Source of the DNA: JAAYTY01 sp964569245
GTDB taxonomy: Bacteria; Fermentibacterota; Fermentibacteria; Fermentibacterales; Fermentibacteraceae
Direction of reading: 5' to 3'
DNA length: 64,000 bases
Assembly (NCBI GenBank): GCA_964569245.1
Contig: CAZMTK010000002.1
Span: 218,448-282,447, forward strand
Below, piece after piece: positions 43,539 through 51,836 of the stretch. Each line of letters begins with the position of its first letter. Position 1 is the first letter of the stretch. Under the pieces are notes generated by a model. It was not told where the DNA came from. It ran no database searches and saw only the letters and a list, made by a program, of their open reading frames with translations. Both the position numbers and the translations under genes were made by a program.

Positions 43539-44485
43539 CCCCCGGTCCTCCACATCCTTGCATTCGCGCAGCCCCCGTGGCGAAGAGGCTTCGAAGCGAC
43601 TGCGCTCTTCACAAGATCCTCGATTTCAATATCACTGGCGCCGCCCCTGAGAGCCTTCCTCAGGTCGAAGAAACGGGCGGTATCCAGGCAGGGGAACAGC
43701 TGTCCGGCAGCGGAGAGCCTGAGCCTCCGGCATCTCGAGCAGAAGTTCCCTGTGGATAGAGGGGCTATAAGCCCGAAGGTGAGTGTCGTGCCCTCTATGC
43801 GCCATGTTTCCTGCACCTCTCCAGGGACGCCCTCGGTCCTGACGGGCTCTCCGAGCACGGAGGCAGTTCGGAGCACCTCGGCGGCGGTTACGGTCATGAC
43901 TCCGGTGAAGCCCGACGGCATGCACTCTATGAATCTCGGCTCCACTCCCATGTCCGCGGCCCAGAGGATGTAGTCGGGCACTTCGCGATCGTTCAGCCCC
44001 TTGAGGACCACGCAGTTCACTCTCACGGGCCCGAGCCCGGCATTCCTGGCTGCCAGAATCGCCTGCTCCACCTCCTCCCGGGTCATCCTTCCCCGTGTGA
44101 TGGCGGCCAGCACCTCGTTTTTCGTCGAATCGAGGCTCACGTTCACTCTGTGAAGCCCGGCCGAGGCAAGTTCTCCTGCAAGCCGCTCCAGCAGAAGACC
44201 GTTGGTGGTGAGCACCAGCTCGTCGAAGCCCATCCCTGCTAGCCTCGACACGAGCGACGGCAAATCGCGCCGGAGCAGAGGCTCTCCTCCGGTGATCCTC
44301 AGCTTCGAGATGCCGAGGCTGCGGAAGATCCCGGCGAGCCTCTCCATCTCCTCGAAGGATAGGAGATCCGAATGGGCCGCCAGGGGGACGCCCGTCTCGG
44401 GCATGCAGTAAAGACATCTGAGGTTGCACCTGTCCGTGACCGAGAGTCGGAGGTAGTCGATGGTCCTGCCGGCCGGGTCGGTCAC
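43535..44485 (-). CDS. moaA: GTP 3',8-cyclase
   Basis: Radical-SAM enzyme of 316 residues that starts Moco synthesis from GTP. N-terminal cluster motif CNLRCLYCMPE at residues 20-30, then ITGGEPLLRRDL near 64, TTNGLLL near 93 and VNVSLDS near 114. The C-terminal GTP-side cluster is built from CSRCRRLRLSAAGQLFPC near 249-266. The protein ends in the conserved Gly-Gly (RTGG) needed by MoaA. Its start overlaps the moeA stop by 4 bases and its stop overlaps the moaC start by 4 bases. Confidence 0.97.
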   Translation of the reverse strand: MTDPAGRTIDYLRLSVTDRCNLRCLYCMPETGVPLAAHSDLLSFEEMERLAGIFRSLGISKLRITGGEPLLRRDLPSLVSRLAGMGFDELVLTTNGLLLERLAGELASAGLHRVNVSLDSTKNEVLAAITRGRMTREEVEQAILAARNAGLGPVRVNCVVLKGLNDREVPDYILWAADMGVEPRFIECMPSGFTGVMTVTAAEVLRTASVLGEPVRTEGVPGEVQETWRIEGTTLTFGLIAPLSTGNFCSRCRRLRLSAAGQLFPCLDTARFFDLRKALRGGASDIEIEDLVKSAVASKPLRHGGCANARMWRTGG

Positions 44486-45690
44486 GAGAAGCAGAGATCG
44501 GGGCCTGCGGTGTGGAACAGGCTGAACGGCAGGCCGTCACCGGGCGCGACAACTGTCTTCTCGGCATTCACGTGCGCTATTGCGTTGGCGCTGTTCGTGC
44601 TCATCAGGTCGCCGGACCCGGAGGAGGGGGGGAGGGCGAGCTCCCAGCTGGGGCCGGGTATCGCGGCCACCCTGAGAAGGTTGTGCCTGCCCGGCTTCTG
44701 CGAGTGGTCGAAGCACGATATCCCGTGGAGCCTGAGCCTTTCATGCCTGGCGAAGCCCGCCATCTTCCTGAGGGCTGGCAGAACGAACTCCTCGAACGTG
44801 CAGAGCACCGACACGGGATTCCCCGGCAGGCCGAATACCGGCTTGCCGGAGGCCATGCCGAAGCTCAGGGGCTTCCCCGGCTTCATCGCCACCTCGCGAA
44901 AGAGGAACCTTGTGCCGGCGGCCTCGAGGGAGGGTGCGACGCAGTCCCTGTCGCCCCGGGAGATGCCCCCGGCGGCGAGAACGACATCCGATTCCGCCAG
45001 GAGCCTCTCGAAGGCTTCGCGGGTATCCCGGGGATCGTCGGCGCAGTGGAGTACTGAGGCGCACTCGAATCCCGCGGTCTTCACGAGACCCTCGAGCATC
45101 GGAAGGTTGGCGTTTCGCACCTGCCCGGGGCCTGGGATGGAGCCGGGGGGCACCACTTCGCTTCCAGTGGTCAGAATGCCTGCGCGAGGCGGGCGAATCA
45201 CTCGAAGAACCGCGTGGCCGGCCATCGCGGCAATGCCTATGTGATGCGGCTCCAAGTCCATGCCCGTTTCCAGCACTCTCTCGCCCTTCGCGATGTCCTC
45301 GGCTCTCCTGCAGATGTGAGCGCCGGCGCAAGGCATCTCGAGCGCCTTCACCCTGCCGCCGTCGAGGATGGCGCATTCCTTCATCAGGACTCTGTCTGCT
45401 CCCGGAGGAAGAGGGGCTCCGGTCATTATGGCCGCAGCCTCTCCGGGCCCCAGCTCGATGCCGGAGGGCTCGCCGGCGTGGATTTCCCCGGACAGGGAGT
45501 AGGAGGCGGATTCGCCGCAGAGAGCATATCCGTCCATGGCCGACCTGTCGAAGGGGGGCATGTCGATGTCGCTGCGGACATCCTCAGCCAGGGCCTTGCC
45601 GCAGCAGCAGGAGAGTGGCCGATCGATGGCGTCGAGCTTCTCCACGCTCTCGAGCACCAGCTCCAGAGCCTCGTCGAAGGTGGGCATCAT
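44482..45690 (-). CDS. moeA: Molybdopterin molybdenumtransferase
   Basis: Moco enzyme of 402 residues that inserts molybdenum into adenylylated molybdopterin. MoeA marks: LAEDVRSDIDMPPFDRSAMDGYA near residues 33-52, AAAIMTGAPLPPGADRVLMKE near 84, GILTTGSEVVPPG near 173, VRNANLPML, DVVLAAGGISRGDRDCV near 245, FREVAMKPGKPLSFG and VFGLPGNPVSVLCTFEEFVLP near 290. The C-terminal subdomain IV follows. The ATG overlaps the stop of the upstream MobB/ModE-like gene (ATGATG with TGA inside). Confidence 0.96.
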   Translation of the reverse strand: MMPTFDEALELVLESVEKLDAIDRPLSCCCGKALAEDVRSDIDMPPFDRSAMDGYALCGESASYSLSGEIHAGEPSGIELGPGEAAAIMTGAPLPPGADRVLMKECAILDGGRVKALEMPCAGAHICRRAEDIAKGERVLETGMDLEPHHIGIAAMAGHAVLRVIRPPRAGILTTGSEVVPPGSIPGPGQVRNANLPMLEGLVKTAGFECASVLHCADDPRDTREAFERLLAESDVVLAAGGISRGDRDCVAPSLEAAGTRFLFREVAMKPGKPLSFGMASGKPVFGLPGNPVSVLCTFEEFVLPALRKMAGFARHERLRLHGISCFDHSQKPGRHNLLRVAAIPGPSWELALPPSSGSGDLMSTNSANAIAHVNAEKTVVAPGDGLPFSLFHTAGPDLCFS

Positions 45691-46469
45691 GGAGCGCCTC
45701 TCTTCCTGGTCGAGGTGCGGCCCGGTGCCGCCGAGCAGCCGCATTCGAGAAGCGCCTTTCCGGCAGGCGTGAGTATGGTCCTGCCTCCGCCGGCCCCGCC
45801 CCTCCTTGAGACGGTGAGCCTCGCCCCTGAGGCTTCTGAAGCCTTCAGCAGGAGAGATCGAGCCTCGGCCGGGCGGATGCCCAGGCTGCAGGCCGCGGGC
45901 TCGATGCCGCCCATGGAATCGATCCGTGCGAGCAGGCGGCTGATCTCCCTCGTCATTCGCAAGTGAGGTACGGCGGTTGCCGGTGCAGAAGCCTGACTCG
46001 GCGGAGACACGAGGCTCGACGCTATCCGCTCTGCGGCGCTGTCCGCCTTCGAAGGGTCCATCGGGCCCCGGAGAATCACGGCGCCGGGCGGGAGCGCGGC
46101 ATGCTTGCCCCCGCCTGCCGGCTGGGAGATGAAGACGGCGCAGTCGGGCACCATCAGCTCGAGGACGGAGTTGCTCTCCCATATCACGGTGCTGCCCAGA
46201 GGGCTCAAATGCCCCAGCAGCTCCGCCAGATCGAACAGGCTGCAGAATCTCACGATCCCGGTAGAAAGGGCTCCTGCGTCATGCATCCTGTGCGTGTCCG
46301 AGCCCGGCCTGCCGGGCCCCGGGCAGAGGCCCGGGGGCTCGTGAGGAGTCCGCGACAGCTTGTACGCGGAAGCAGACAGGCCCCTGACCGAAAGCTCGTG
46401 CAGAAGGGCTTCCACGAGCATGGTCTTCCCCAGCTTCCGTGAAGCCGCGGAAACGATCACAGACTTCAT
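45687..46469 (-). CDS. MobB-like P-loop domain fused to a ModE-like winged helix
   Basis: Protein of 260 residues. The N-terminal 155 residues resemble the MobB-like GTP-binding domain, with P-loop SAASRKLGKTMLVEALL at residues 7-23 and VIWESNSVLELMVPDCAVF near 95, a region like the Walker B side of MobB. The C-terminal 85 residues are a LysR-type winged helix of the ModE kind: RLLARIDSMGGIEPAACSLG, ARSLLLKASEASGARLTVSR, then GGAGGGRTILTPAGKALLE, the typical GGxGxGxxxLTxxG wing. As first gene of the Moco operon it could both bind nucleotide/MPT intermediates and regulate the operon; this is inference. Confidence 0.8.
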   Translation of the reverse strand: MKSVIVSAASRKLGKTMLVEALLHELSVRGLSASAYKLSRTPHEPPGLCPGPGRPGSDTHRMHDAGALSTGIVRFCSLFDLAELLGHLSPLGSTVIWESNSVLELMVPDCAVFISQPAGGGKHAALPPGAVILRGPMDPSKADSAAERIASSLVSPPSQASAPATAVPHLRMTREISRLLARIDSMGGIEPAACSLGIRPAEARSLLLKASEASGARLTVSRRGGAGGGRTILTPAGKALLECGCSAAPGRTSTRKRGAP

Positions 46470-46530
46470 GAGTTGCCTGCCGCCACACCTCGATACTCTT
46501 CACTGCCGACCACGGCTGTCAAGAACGCGG

Positions 46531-46559
46531 TTGCGCTGCAGGCCCGGTCAGGCTATCTT
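46531..46559 (+). promoter_or_regulatory. Predicted sigma70-type promoter of the 46581 lipoprotein gene
   Basis: TTGCGC (46531-46536), 17-base spacer, TATCTT (46554-46559), about 20 bases before the GTG start. Similar TAT(A/C)TT boxes stand 20-40 bases before several other starts in the window (for example 57153, 62952, 41547), suggesting the -10 preference of this organism. Confidence 0.5.
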
Positions 46560-46580
46560 CGTGCTACCTGGAGGTACGCA

Positions 46581-47546
46581 GTGAGACTATGCATTCCTGC
46601 TGTCCTGCTGGGCCTCTGCATCGTCGCGACATCCTGCGGCGGAAGGCAGTCGAGGGAGGGGCTTCCTCCTCCGGGCTACGTGCTGATAGACGACATGCGC
46701 TTCGAGGTCGGCCTCGGTCGCGGCAGCCTTCTGAACACTCCCCGAGCCGTCACCTGGAACGGGATTGCCATGCCGGCCCTCGCGGAGATCGACCTGTACA
46801 GTGCCGACGCGGCGCTGGACGAGTCGGGGCTCCCGTCCAGGGCAGAGACCCCGTGCATCACAGTCGTGGTGCCGGCGGGCCCCAACGGCGATTTCTTCGC
46901 CGGGCGAGCGACAATTCCGGCCTCGCTCACGATGCAGCTTGCCGGAGTGAACGTTTTCGTGCCCGACACCACGCTTGCCGCCTGCAGGGTCTGTCTGTCT
47001 GCCAGCCCGCTCGACACCCCCCTGGTCGATCTCAGCCTGGAGCTGGACTTCGTAAGAGGTGAGACATCCTTCTTCGGCACCTATGAGGGGCCGATCTCCT
47101 TCCCGGGCGTCTCGAGACCTGCCTCGGACCCGGCTTATCCCGTCTGGCAGCCGCCCGATACGCTGTTCTTCGAGACGGAGGGGATGCGGTTCAGGCCCAG
47201 GTACCTCGCAGCCTTCGAGGAGACTCTCGCCGGCGAGGATACATACACCGTCTATGCGTTCACCGAACCATTCCAGGGTACGCCGCCCACGAAGGTTGGC
47301 CGCACGTGCCTCCGCCTGCGAGTCCCGAGAGAGCTGGCGACCGGCACGCCTGTGCCGGTGCGCGCCGAGGCCTTCGTAGTGGAGCGGGGCGACACTCTCT
47401 CCTGGGTGGCGGGATTCGCCTACGGGTGGATCGAGCTCTCGGAGGAGGATGGCATCCTCACTGGCAGAACTGCCTTCCAGGGCAATGGAGGGGTTCAGGC
47501 GGTGAGGTTCTTCGGCGGGGGACGCTTCGCGGCGCCCATCAAGTGA
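46581..47546 (+). CDS. Predicted lipoprotein of unknown function
   Basis: Hypothetical lipoprotein of 321 residues. GTG 46581 follows GGAGG and begins the signal VRLCIPAVLLGLCIVATSC with the lipobox cysteine at residue 19. After a short linker the protein is beta-rich with two similar halves: MRFEVGLGRGSLLNTPRAVT ... EIDLYSAD and later TLFFETEGMRFRPRYLAAFE ... YTVYAFTEPF. Two cysteines occur in ACRVCLS. No family recognised. It lies divergent from the Moco operon (46469) and converges on lexA with an 8-base overlap. Confidence 0.7.
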   Translation: MRLCIPAVLLGLCIVATSCGGRQSREGLPPPGYVLIDDMRFEVGLGRGSLLNTPRAVTWNGIAMPALAEIDLYSADAALDESGLPSRAETPCITVVVPAGPNGDFFAGRATIPASLTMQLAGVNVFVPDTTLAACRVCLSASPLDTPLVDLSLELDFVRGETSFFGTYEGPISFPGVSRPASDPAYPVWQPPDTLFFETEGMRFRPRYLAAFEETLAGEDTYTVYAFTEPFQGTPPTKVGRTCLRLRVPRELATGTPVPVRAEAFVVERGDTLSWVAGFAYGWIELSEEDGILTGRTAFQGNGGVQAVRFFGGGRFAAPIK

Positions 47547-48174
47547 CGGGCCGCAGAAGGTTCTTCTCCATCAGCCGAAGCACTGCGACGACCTTGCCTA
47601 CGATCTTCAACCCTGAGTCGCACGGGCCGAACGACATCGGCTGGTGCGCAGGGTTTTCGGGAACCAGCTCGACTCGGCTGCCGGGACGCCTGTAGAACCG
47701 CTTCACGGTCGCCTCGTCGCCCACCATCACCACTGCAATCTGGCCCTGCTCGACGAAGGGCTGTTCGCGAACCAGTACGAGGTCGCCGTCCAGTATGCCG
47801 GCACCCGTCATGCTGTCGCCGTGGACCTCCAGGAAGAAGCTGCCCCGGGAGCCGATTCCGGGGATGGCGATATGGGAGGTGATGTTCTGCTCGGCCAGGA
47901 TGGGCATGCCTGCAGCAACGCGGCCGATCACAGGGAGAGAACCGGGGGTCTGCGCGGCCCTCCTGCCCAGGGAGAGCGCCCGGGCCGACCTGTCGGACCT
48001 CTCGATGTAGCCGTCCTGAACCAGCCTGTCGAGGTGGTCCTTCACGCTGCGGGTGCTCTTGAGGCCTACCGCGCGCCCTATCTCGCGAACCGTGGGCGGG
48101 TATCCGCGCGAGGAATGGAATCCCCTCACGAAATCCAGTATAGCCCTGCGCCTCTCCGTCAGCTCTTCAGCCAT
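47539..48174 (-). CDS. lexA: LexA repressor
   Basis: SOS-response repressor and autoprotease of 211 residues. The N-terminal winged helix has ILDFVRGFHSSRGYPPTVRE at residues 12-31 and GLKSTRSVKDHLDRLVQDGY. The cleavage site is Ala-Gly in IGRVAAGMP near 92. The catalytic dyad is Ser121 in GDSMTGAG and Lys158 in DEATVKRF. ATG 48174 is chosen at the family N-terminus (MAEELTERRRAI). RecA-stimulated self-cleavage should release the SOS genes. The operator sequence of this lineage cannot be told from the window. A RAYT element begins about 40 bases upstream of the start, so it may affect the lexA promoter. Confidence 0.95.
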   Translation of the reverse strand: MAEELTERRRAILDFVRGFHSSRGYPPTVREIGRAVGLKSTRSVKDHLDRLVQDGYIERSDRSARALSLGRRAAQTPGSLPVIGRVAAGMPILAEQNITSHIAIPGIGSRGSFFLEVHGDSMTGAGILDGDLVLVREQPFVEQGQIAVVMVGDEATVKRFYRRPGSRVELVPENPAHQPMSFGPCDSGLKIVGKVVAVLRLMEKNLLRPVT

Positions 48175-48216
48175 CTCCGCCCCCTCTGCTCTCCAAATAT
48201 ATGTTTGTGTCAAGTG

Positions 48217-49343
48217 GGGTCAGAGTTGACTTCGTTAACTTCGCCGAATTCGCGGAGTTTGAGTATGCTGCCTGCATCCCTCTTGAAAGATCCGGCTGCA
48301 CCGGCTACACTGGCAGGCATGACACGCTCCACCCGACTCGACCAGCCCGGCTCCACCCATCATGTCATGGGACGGACGATTACCGGGCGCCCTCTGTTCA
48401 GCGACGACTACGACAGAATCAGCTTCATCGTCCGGCTCGGCAGATGCTGCACGTGCTGCGGGGTGAAGGTGCTGGCCTGGTGTCTGATGCCGAATCACTT
48501 TCACCTGCTGGTAAAAACTTCCGAGACTCCGCTTTCCTCATTCATGGCGAGGCTGCTCACCGGCCACGCCTCCCACATGAACACCCGGCACCAGGGAAGG
48601 GGGCACCTGTTCCAGGGAAGATTCAAGTCAATCCTCGTGGCTGACGAGAGCTATCTCTCGAATCTCATCTGCTACATCCACCTGAACCCCGTCCGGGCCG
48701 GCCTTGCAAACGGTTTGGCGGCCCTGGATGCCTACCGCTGGTGCGGCCATAGAATGCTGAAGGGGAGCCCGGCTCCCTTCTGGATGGATGTGCGCTCGGC
48801 TCTCGAATCGTTCGCGGGAGAAACGAAATCGGCGGTTCGCGCCTACCAGCAGCTCATGGCCCAAGGCGATCTGCCGGGCGGTACAGAGCATGTTCCGGTC
48901 CACGCGCTCACCCGTTCCGGGATAGACGGGCCTGCAGGGCGGGCCGTATCGAGAGAATGGGATGTCTCTCGCGAGCACCTTGCAGGCGACAGCCGAACGG
49001 CGAGAAGGATCGCAAGGGAGATTCCCGAAGATGTCAGGTCGCGTTTCAGGAAGAGGGTACAGGCGGATGAGGGAATAGCTGCCCTTTTAGAGGAGGTGAA
49101 ACGGCGCTGGCGCATCAACAGGAATGAGCTGCTGAAGCGGAGCTGGGGCGGGGACATATCAGAGGCGAGAGCGTTCCTTGCCTTCTATCTGACTACTGAA
49201 CTTGGCTTCAGCCTGGCTGAAGCCGGAAGATGGCTGGGCATCACCCGGGCGGCTGCCTACAGGGCGGTGATGCGGTTCGTGAGCAGGAGGGGCGGCGCCG
49301 GGTAGGGCGGCGCCGCCGAAGTCAACGAAGTCAACTCTGACCC
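48217..49343 (+). mobile_element. RAYT element with 27-bp inverted ends
   Basis: Left end GGGTCAGAGTTGACTTCGTT (continuing AACTTCG to 48243) and right end, on the other strand from 49343, the same sequence with one mismatch (to 49317). Between them lies one gene, the Y1 transposase at 48319-49305. The element sits between lexA and the beta-repeat gene, whose TAA stop directly abuts the right end (49344-49346). Confidence 0.75.
48319..49305 (+). CDS. REP-associated tyrosine transposase (Y1/HUH, RAYT)
   Basis: Single-strand HUH transposase of 328 residues. N-terminal Y1 domain: STRLDQPGSTHHVMGRTITG at the start, HUH motif NHFHLLVK near residue 59, and the catalytic tyrosine region SYLSNLICYIHLNPVRAGL near 112. 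A C-terminal helix-turn-helix of DnaA-like type (ARAFLAFYLTTELGFSLAEA, GRWLGITRAAAYRAVMRFV) is typical of the RAYT subgroup. ATG 48319 is chosen at the family start; the frame is open far upstream. The gene lies within matching inverted ends (48217, 49343) and looks intact, so the element may be active and could mobilise related palindromes in this genome. Confidence 0.88.
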   Translation: MTRSTRLDQPGSTHHVMGRTITGRPLFSDDYDRISFIVRLGRCCTCCGVKVLAWCLMPNHFHLLVKTSETPLSSFMARLLTGHASHMNTRHQGRGHLFQGRFKSILVADESYLSNLICYIHLNPVRAGLANGLAALDAYRWCGHRMLKGSPAPFWMDVRSALESFAGETKSAVRAYQQLMAQGDLPGGTEHVPVHALTRSGIDGPAGRAVSREWDVSREHLAGDSRTARRIAREIPEDVRSRFRKRVQADEGIAALLEEVKRRWRINRNELLKRSWGGDISEARAFLAFYLTTELGFSLAEAGRWLGITRAAAYRAVMRFVSRRGGAG

Positions 49344-49766
49344 TTACTGCAGAAGATCTGAAAAGAAAACAAGATAGGCGAGGATCTTGACGGTTTGGGC
49401 GGGGTCGCTGCCGTCGGTGTAGAGGAGCACGGAAAAGCTGTCATCCTCCACCGTCCCGTCCATCGAAATCCTGACCACCGTCCGGAACGACGAGTCGGAC
49501 ACGCGGCCATCGTCCTCAATGTGGAAGAGCGTCTCGAACGAATCGCCCTCGACACGGTTCTGCCTGATGTACCCCAGCGTGTGGAAGGAGGCGTCCTCCA
49601 CCCTCTCTCCGTCGCGAATGTAGCCCATGGTCCTGAACGAGGAGTCCTCGATGCGCCCGTCTTCCCTTATGTATGCCAGCGTACGGAAGCTGCGGTCTTC
49701 GAGCCTCAGATCACCGGCGGATGCTGCAACTGCAGAAAGGCAAAGGAATACAAGCAGGTTCCTCAT
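49344..49766 (-). CDS. Secreted protein made of about six 20-residue beta repeats
   Basis: Exported protein of 140 residues. GGAGG precedes ATG 49766; signal peptide MRNLLVFLCLSAVAASAG. The mature part is a tandem of about six units of the form (R/T)(V/I)EDxSFRTLGYIRxDG, for example RIEDSSFRTMGYIRDGE, RVEDASFHTLGYIRQN and RVSDSSFRTVVRISMDG, then a hydrophobic tail ending VFFSDLLQ. The pattern suits a small beta-flower or beta-solenoid and resembles the '5-fold beta-flower' type of protein known from Bacteroidota (tentative). The TAA stop touches the end of the RAYT element, so the C-terminus may have been trimmed or changed by the insertion. Confidence 0.7.
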   Translation of the reverse strand: MRNLLVFLCLSAVAASAGDLRLEDRSFRTLAYIREDGRIEDSSFRTMGYIRDGERVEDASFHTLGYIRQNRVEGDSFETLFHIEDDGRVSDSSFRTVVRISMDGTVEDDSFSVLLYTDGSDPAQTVKILAYLVFFSDLLQ

Positions 49767-49795
49767 AGGGATGGAACCTCCCTTCATGTGAGCAT

Positions 49796-50884
49796 ATGGT
49801 AATATTCCTGCGGCTATTGTCAATCTCGGCAGTGCTTAGTCTGTCGCTGCTCGACCGACAGCCGGTCTTCATCAACCGGGCCAGCGTCTCGCAGCTCGAG
49901 TCACTTCCAGGAATCGGGCCGGTGAAGGCGGCTGCGATAATAGACTTCCGGGAGAGGTTCGGGCCGTTCACATGCGCCGAGGATCTTCTGGAGGTACCCG
50001 GCATCGGGGAGAGCACTCTCTCGGAGATCGGGAGCCTGATAGTGATAGATCATTGGGAGGCAGCTTTCTCCGACACCTCGCACTGGCTGCCCGTGGCCGA
50101 CAGCATCGAGGCTCCGATCGTGGAGGTCGCCGTGCTGGACGTCGGGGAGGGCGACGCGATCCTGGTACGGGCGCCTGACGGGCTGACCGCCCTTGTGGAC
50201 GCTGGACCGGACGACGGCGGCCCGGTGGTGCCACCGGTGATCGTACGCCTCGCCGGTATGGGTGTAGAGGGCGTGGACATAGTGATGATGACCCATCCGC
50301 ACGACGATCACATCGGGGGCATGGCGGAGGTAGTAAGGGATTTCGGCGCGAGCCGCGCCTTCGACCCTTGCGTGCGTTTCCAGTCTCCCGCGTATCTCGA
50401 CTTCCTCACGGCCGTGGAGGAGACTGGCTGCGACTTCGAGCTGCTCGACAGCGGGGTGGTCGTGCGTCTGTCCGACGAGGTTTCCATTCGATGCATCGAC
50501 GGCGGCGGCGGATCTGAGCGAGATGCGAACCTGAACGAACTCTCAGCCGTATTGCTCGTGGAGGCGGAGGGGTTTTCGATGCTTCTCCCGGGCGACATCG
50601 AGGAGGACGCCGAGATGCGCCTGGCCGAATCAGCCCGGCCCGTCACAGCCATGGTGGTTCCTCACCATGGCTCCCGCACCTCGGACTTTCCACCTCTGCT
50701 CCGCCGTCTGCGCCCCCAGACAGCAGTGGCGAGCGCAGGAAGAGACAACCCGTTCGGACATCCCCACTCCAGCGTCCTCGAGCGCTACGAAGCCATGGGG
50801 GCCTGGGTTTTGCGCACCGACAGGCGGGGGAGTATCTTCATCACCTCTGATGGGAGCAGGCTCTGCGTCACCTCTTCGATGTGA
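49796..50884 (+). CDS. Helix-hairpin-helix / ComEC-like metallo-beta-lactamase fusion
   Basis: Protein of 362 residues with an N-terminal hydrophobic segment (MVIFLRLLSISAVLSLSLL), a ComEA-like double helix-hairpin-helix DNA-binding domain (INRASVSQLESLPGIGPVKA, then FTCAEDLLEVPGIGESTLSE, residues 26-80), and a C-terminal metallo-beta-lactamase domain of the ComEC type (LDVGEGDAILVRAPDG, MTHPHDDHIGG near 163, LLPGDIEEDAE, VVPHHGS). ComEA binds DNA outside the cell and the ComEC nuclease-like domain is thought to process it; here both are on one chain without the ComEC channel. A secreted or membrane-anchored DNA-degrading enzyme is the simplest inference. The ATG has a weak SD. Confidence 0.82.
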   Translation: MVIFLRLLSISAVLSLSLLDRQPVFINRASVSQLESLPGIGPVKAAAIIDFRERFGPFTCAEDLLEVPGIGESTLSEIGSLIVIDHWEAAFSDTSHWLPVADSIEAPIVEVAVLDVGEGDAILVRAPDGLTALVDAGPDDGGPVVPPVIVRLAGMGVEGVDIVMMTHPHDDHIGGMAEVVRDFGASRAFDPCVRFQSPAYLDFLTAVEETGCDFELLDSGVVVRLSDEVSIRCIDGGGGSERDANLNELSAVLLVEAEGFSMLLPGDIEEDAEMRLAESARPVTAMVVPHHGSRTSDFPPLLRRLRPQTAVASAGRDNPFGHPHSSVLERYEAMGAWVLRTDRRGSIFITSDGSRLCVTSSM

Positions 50885-50891
50885 GGATGAT

Positions 50892-51836
50892 TTGAGAAGG
50901 CGCTTCCGCATCGCCCCCTTTCTCTACATTCTGCCGGCGCTGCTGGTGCTGATGGTGTTCCGCGTGCTGCCCATACTCGGTTCCTTCGCCGCCTCCCTCA
51001 CCGAATATGACATAGGGGGATTCCACCGCTTCCTCGGCGCCGGAAACTACTCGAGGATGCTTTCTGACGCGCGCTTCTGGGGAAGCGTTGCGAACACGCT
51101 GTGGTTCGTTCTGGGGGTTGTTCCCGCGGGCATGGTACTGCCTCTGATCCTCGCAATGCTTCTCCGCGGGAGGCTGTTCGCGAAGGGTTTCTACCGCACC
51201 GTCTATTTCCTGCCGGTGGTGACTTCGGCCGTGGCGGTATCGGTGGTGTGGACATGGCTCTTCAATCCCGAGACGGGGCCTGTGAACGGCATCCTTGCCG
51301 CCTTCGGAATCGAGCCTCTGATGTGGCTGCGCGAGCCGCGCGGAGTGTTCGAGATGCTCCTCTCTCCGATTGGGATTCACCCGCATGGAATCCTGGCGGG
51401 GCCCAGCCTCGCCCTGGTTTCGATCATGATAGTCAGCGTATGGAAGAGCATCGGGTACAACACGGTCCTCTTCCTGTCAGGTCTCGAGAACATTCCTCAG
51501 GAGTACTACGAGGCTGCGAAGCTCGACGGCGCACGCGCCTGGAGCACCTTCAGGCACGTCACTTGGCCACTGCTCTCGCCCACCACCTACTACGTTCTCA
51601 TCATGAGCACGATCACCTCGTTCCAGGCCTTCGCACTCGTCTATGTGATGACGCCCCCGCCCGGCGGGGGGCCTCTTGGAACAACCAATCTCCTTGTCTT
51701 CTACCTCTATCAGAAAGCCTTCGACCGGTTCGACATAGGCTATGCCAGTGCGATCTCCGTATTCATGTTCGTCGTCCTGCTGGGCCTCACCCTGCTTCAG
51801 CGCAGGCTTGCCGGCCGCAGGGTGGTGTACCAGTGA
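50892..51836 (+). CDS. ABC sugar-transporter permease, MalF/UgpA type
   Basis: Inner-membrane permease of 314 residues with six to seven hydrophobic helices. The start is TTG 50892 with GAGGA upstream, giving RRRFRIAPFLYILPALLVLM. The binding-protein-dependent signature (EAA loop) is EYYEAAKLDGARAWSTFRHV near residue 203, followed by WPLLSPTTYYVLIMSTI. An 80-residue periplasmic loop after the first helix and the P..GP.N motif (NPETGPVNGILAAFG) fit the carbohydrate CUT1 permeases. It overlaps the next permease by 4 bases. Binding protein and ATPase are not in the window, so the substrate is unknown (sugar or glycerol-phosphate-like). Confidence 0.9.
   Translation: MRRRFRIAPFLYILPALLVLMVFRVLPILGSFAASLTEYDIGGFHRFLGAGNYSRMLSDARFWGSVANTLWFVLGVVPAGMVLPLILAMLLRGRLFAKGFYRTVYFLPVVTSAVAVSVVWTWLFNPETGPVNGILAAFGIEPLMWLREPRGVFEMLLSPIGIHPHGILAGPSLALVSIMIVSVWKSIGYNTVLFLSGLENIPQEYYEAAKLDGARAWSTFRHVTWPLLSPTTYYVLIMSTITSFQAFALVYVMTPPPGGGPLGTTNLLVFYLYQKAFDRFDIGYASAISVFMFVVLLGLTLLQRRLAGRRVVYQ

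Noticed and set aside
46470..46530. Moco riboswitch before the Moco operon
   Set aside because: The operon start is about 110 bases from the divergent gene and no long structured leader is visible.
48175..48216. LexA operator upstream of lexA
   Set aside because: No palindrome resembling known SOS boxes could be recognised, and the lineage-specific site is unknown.
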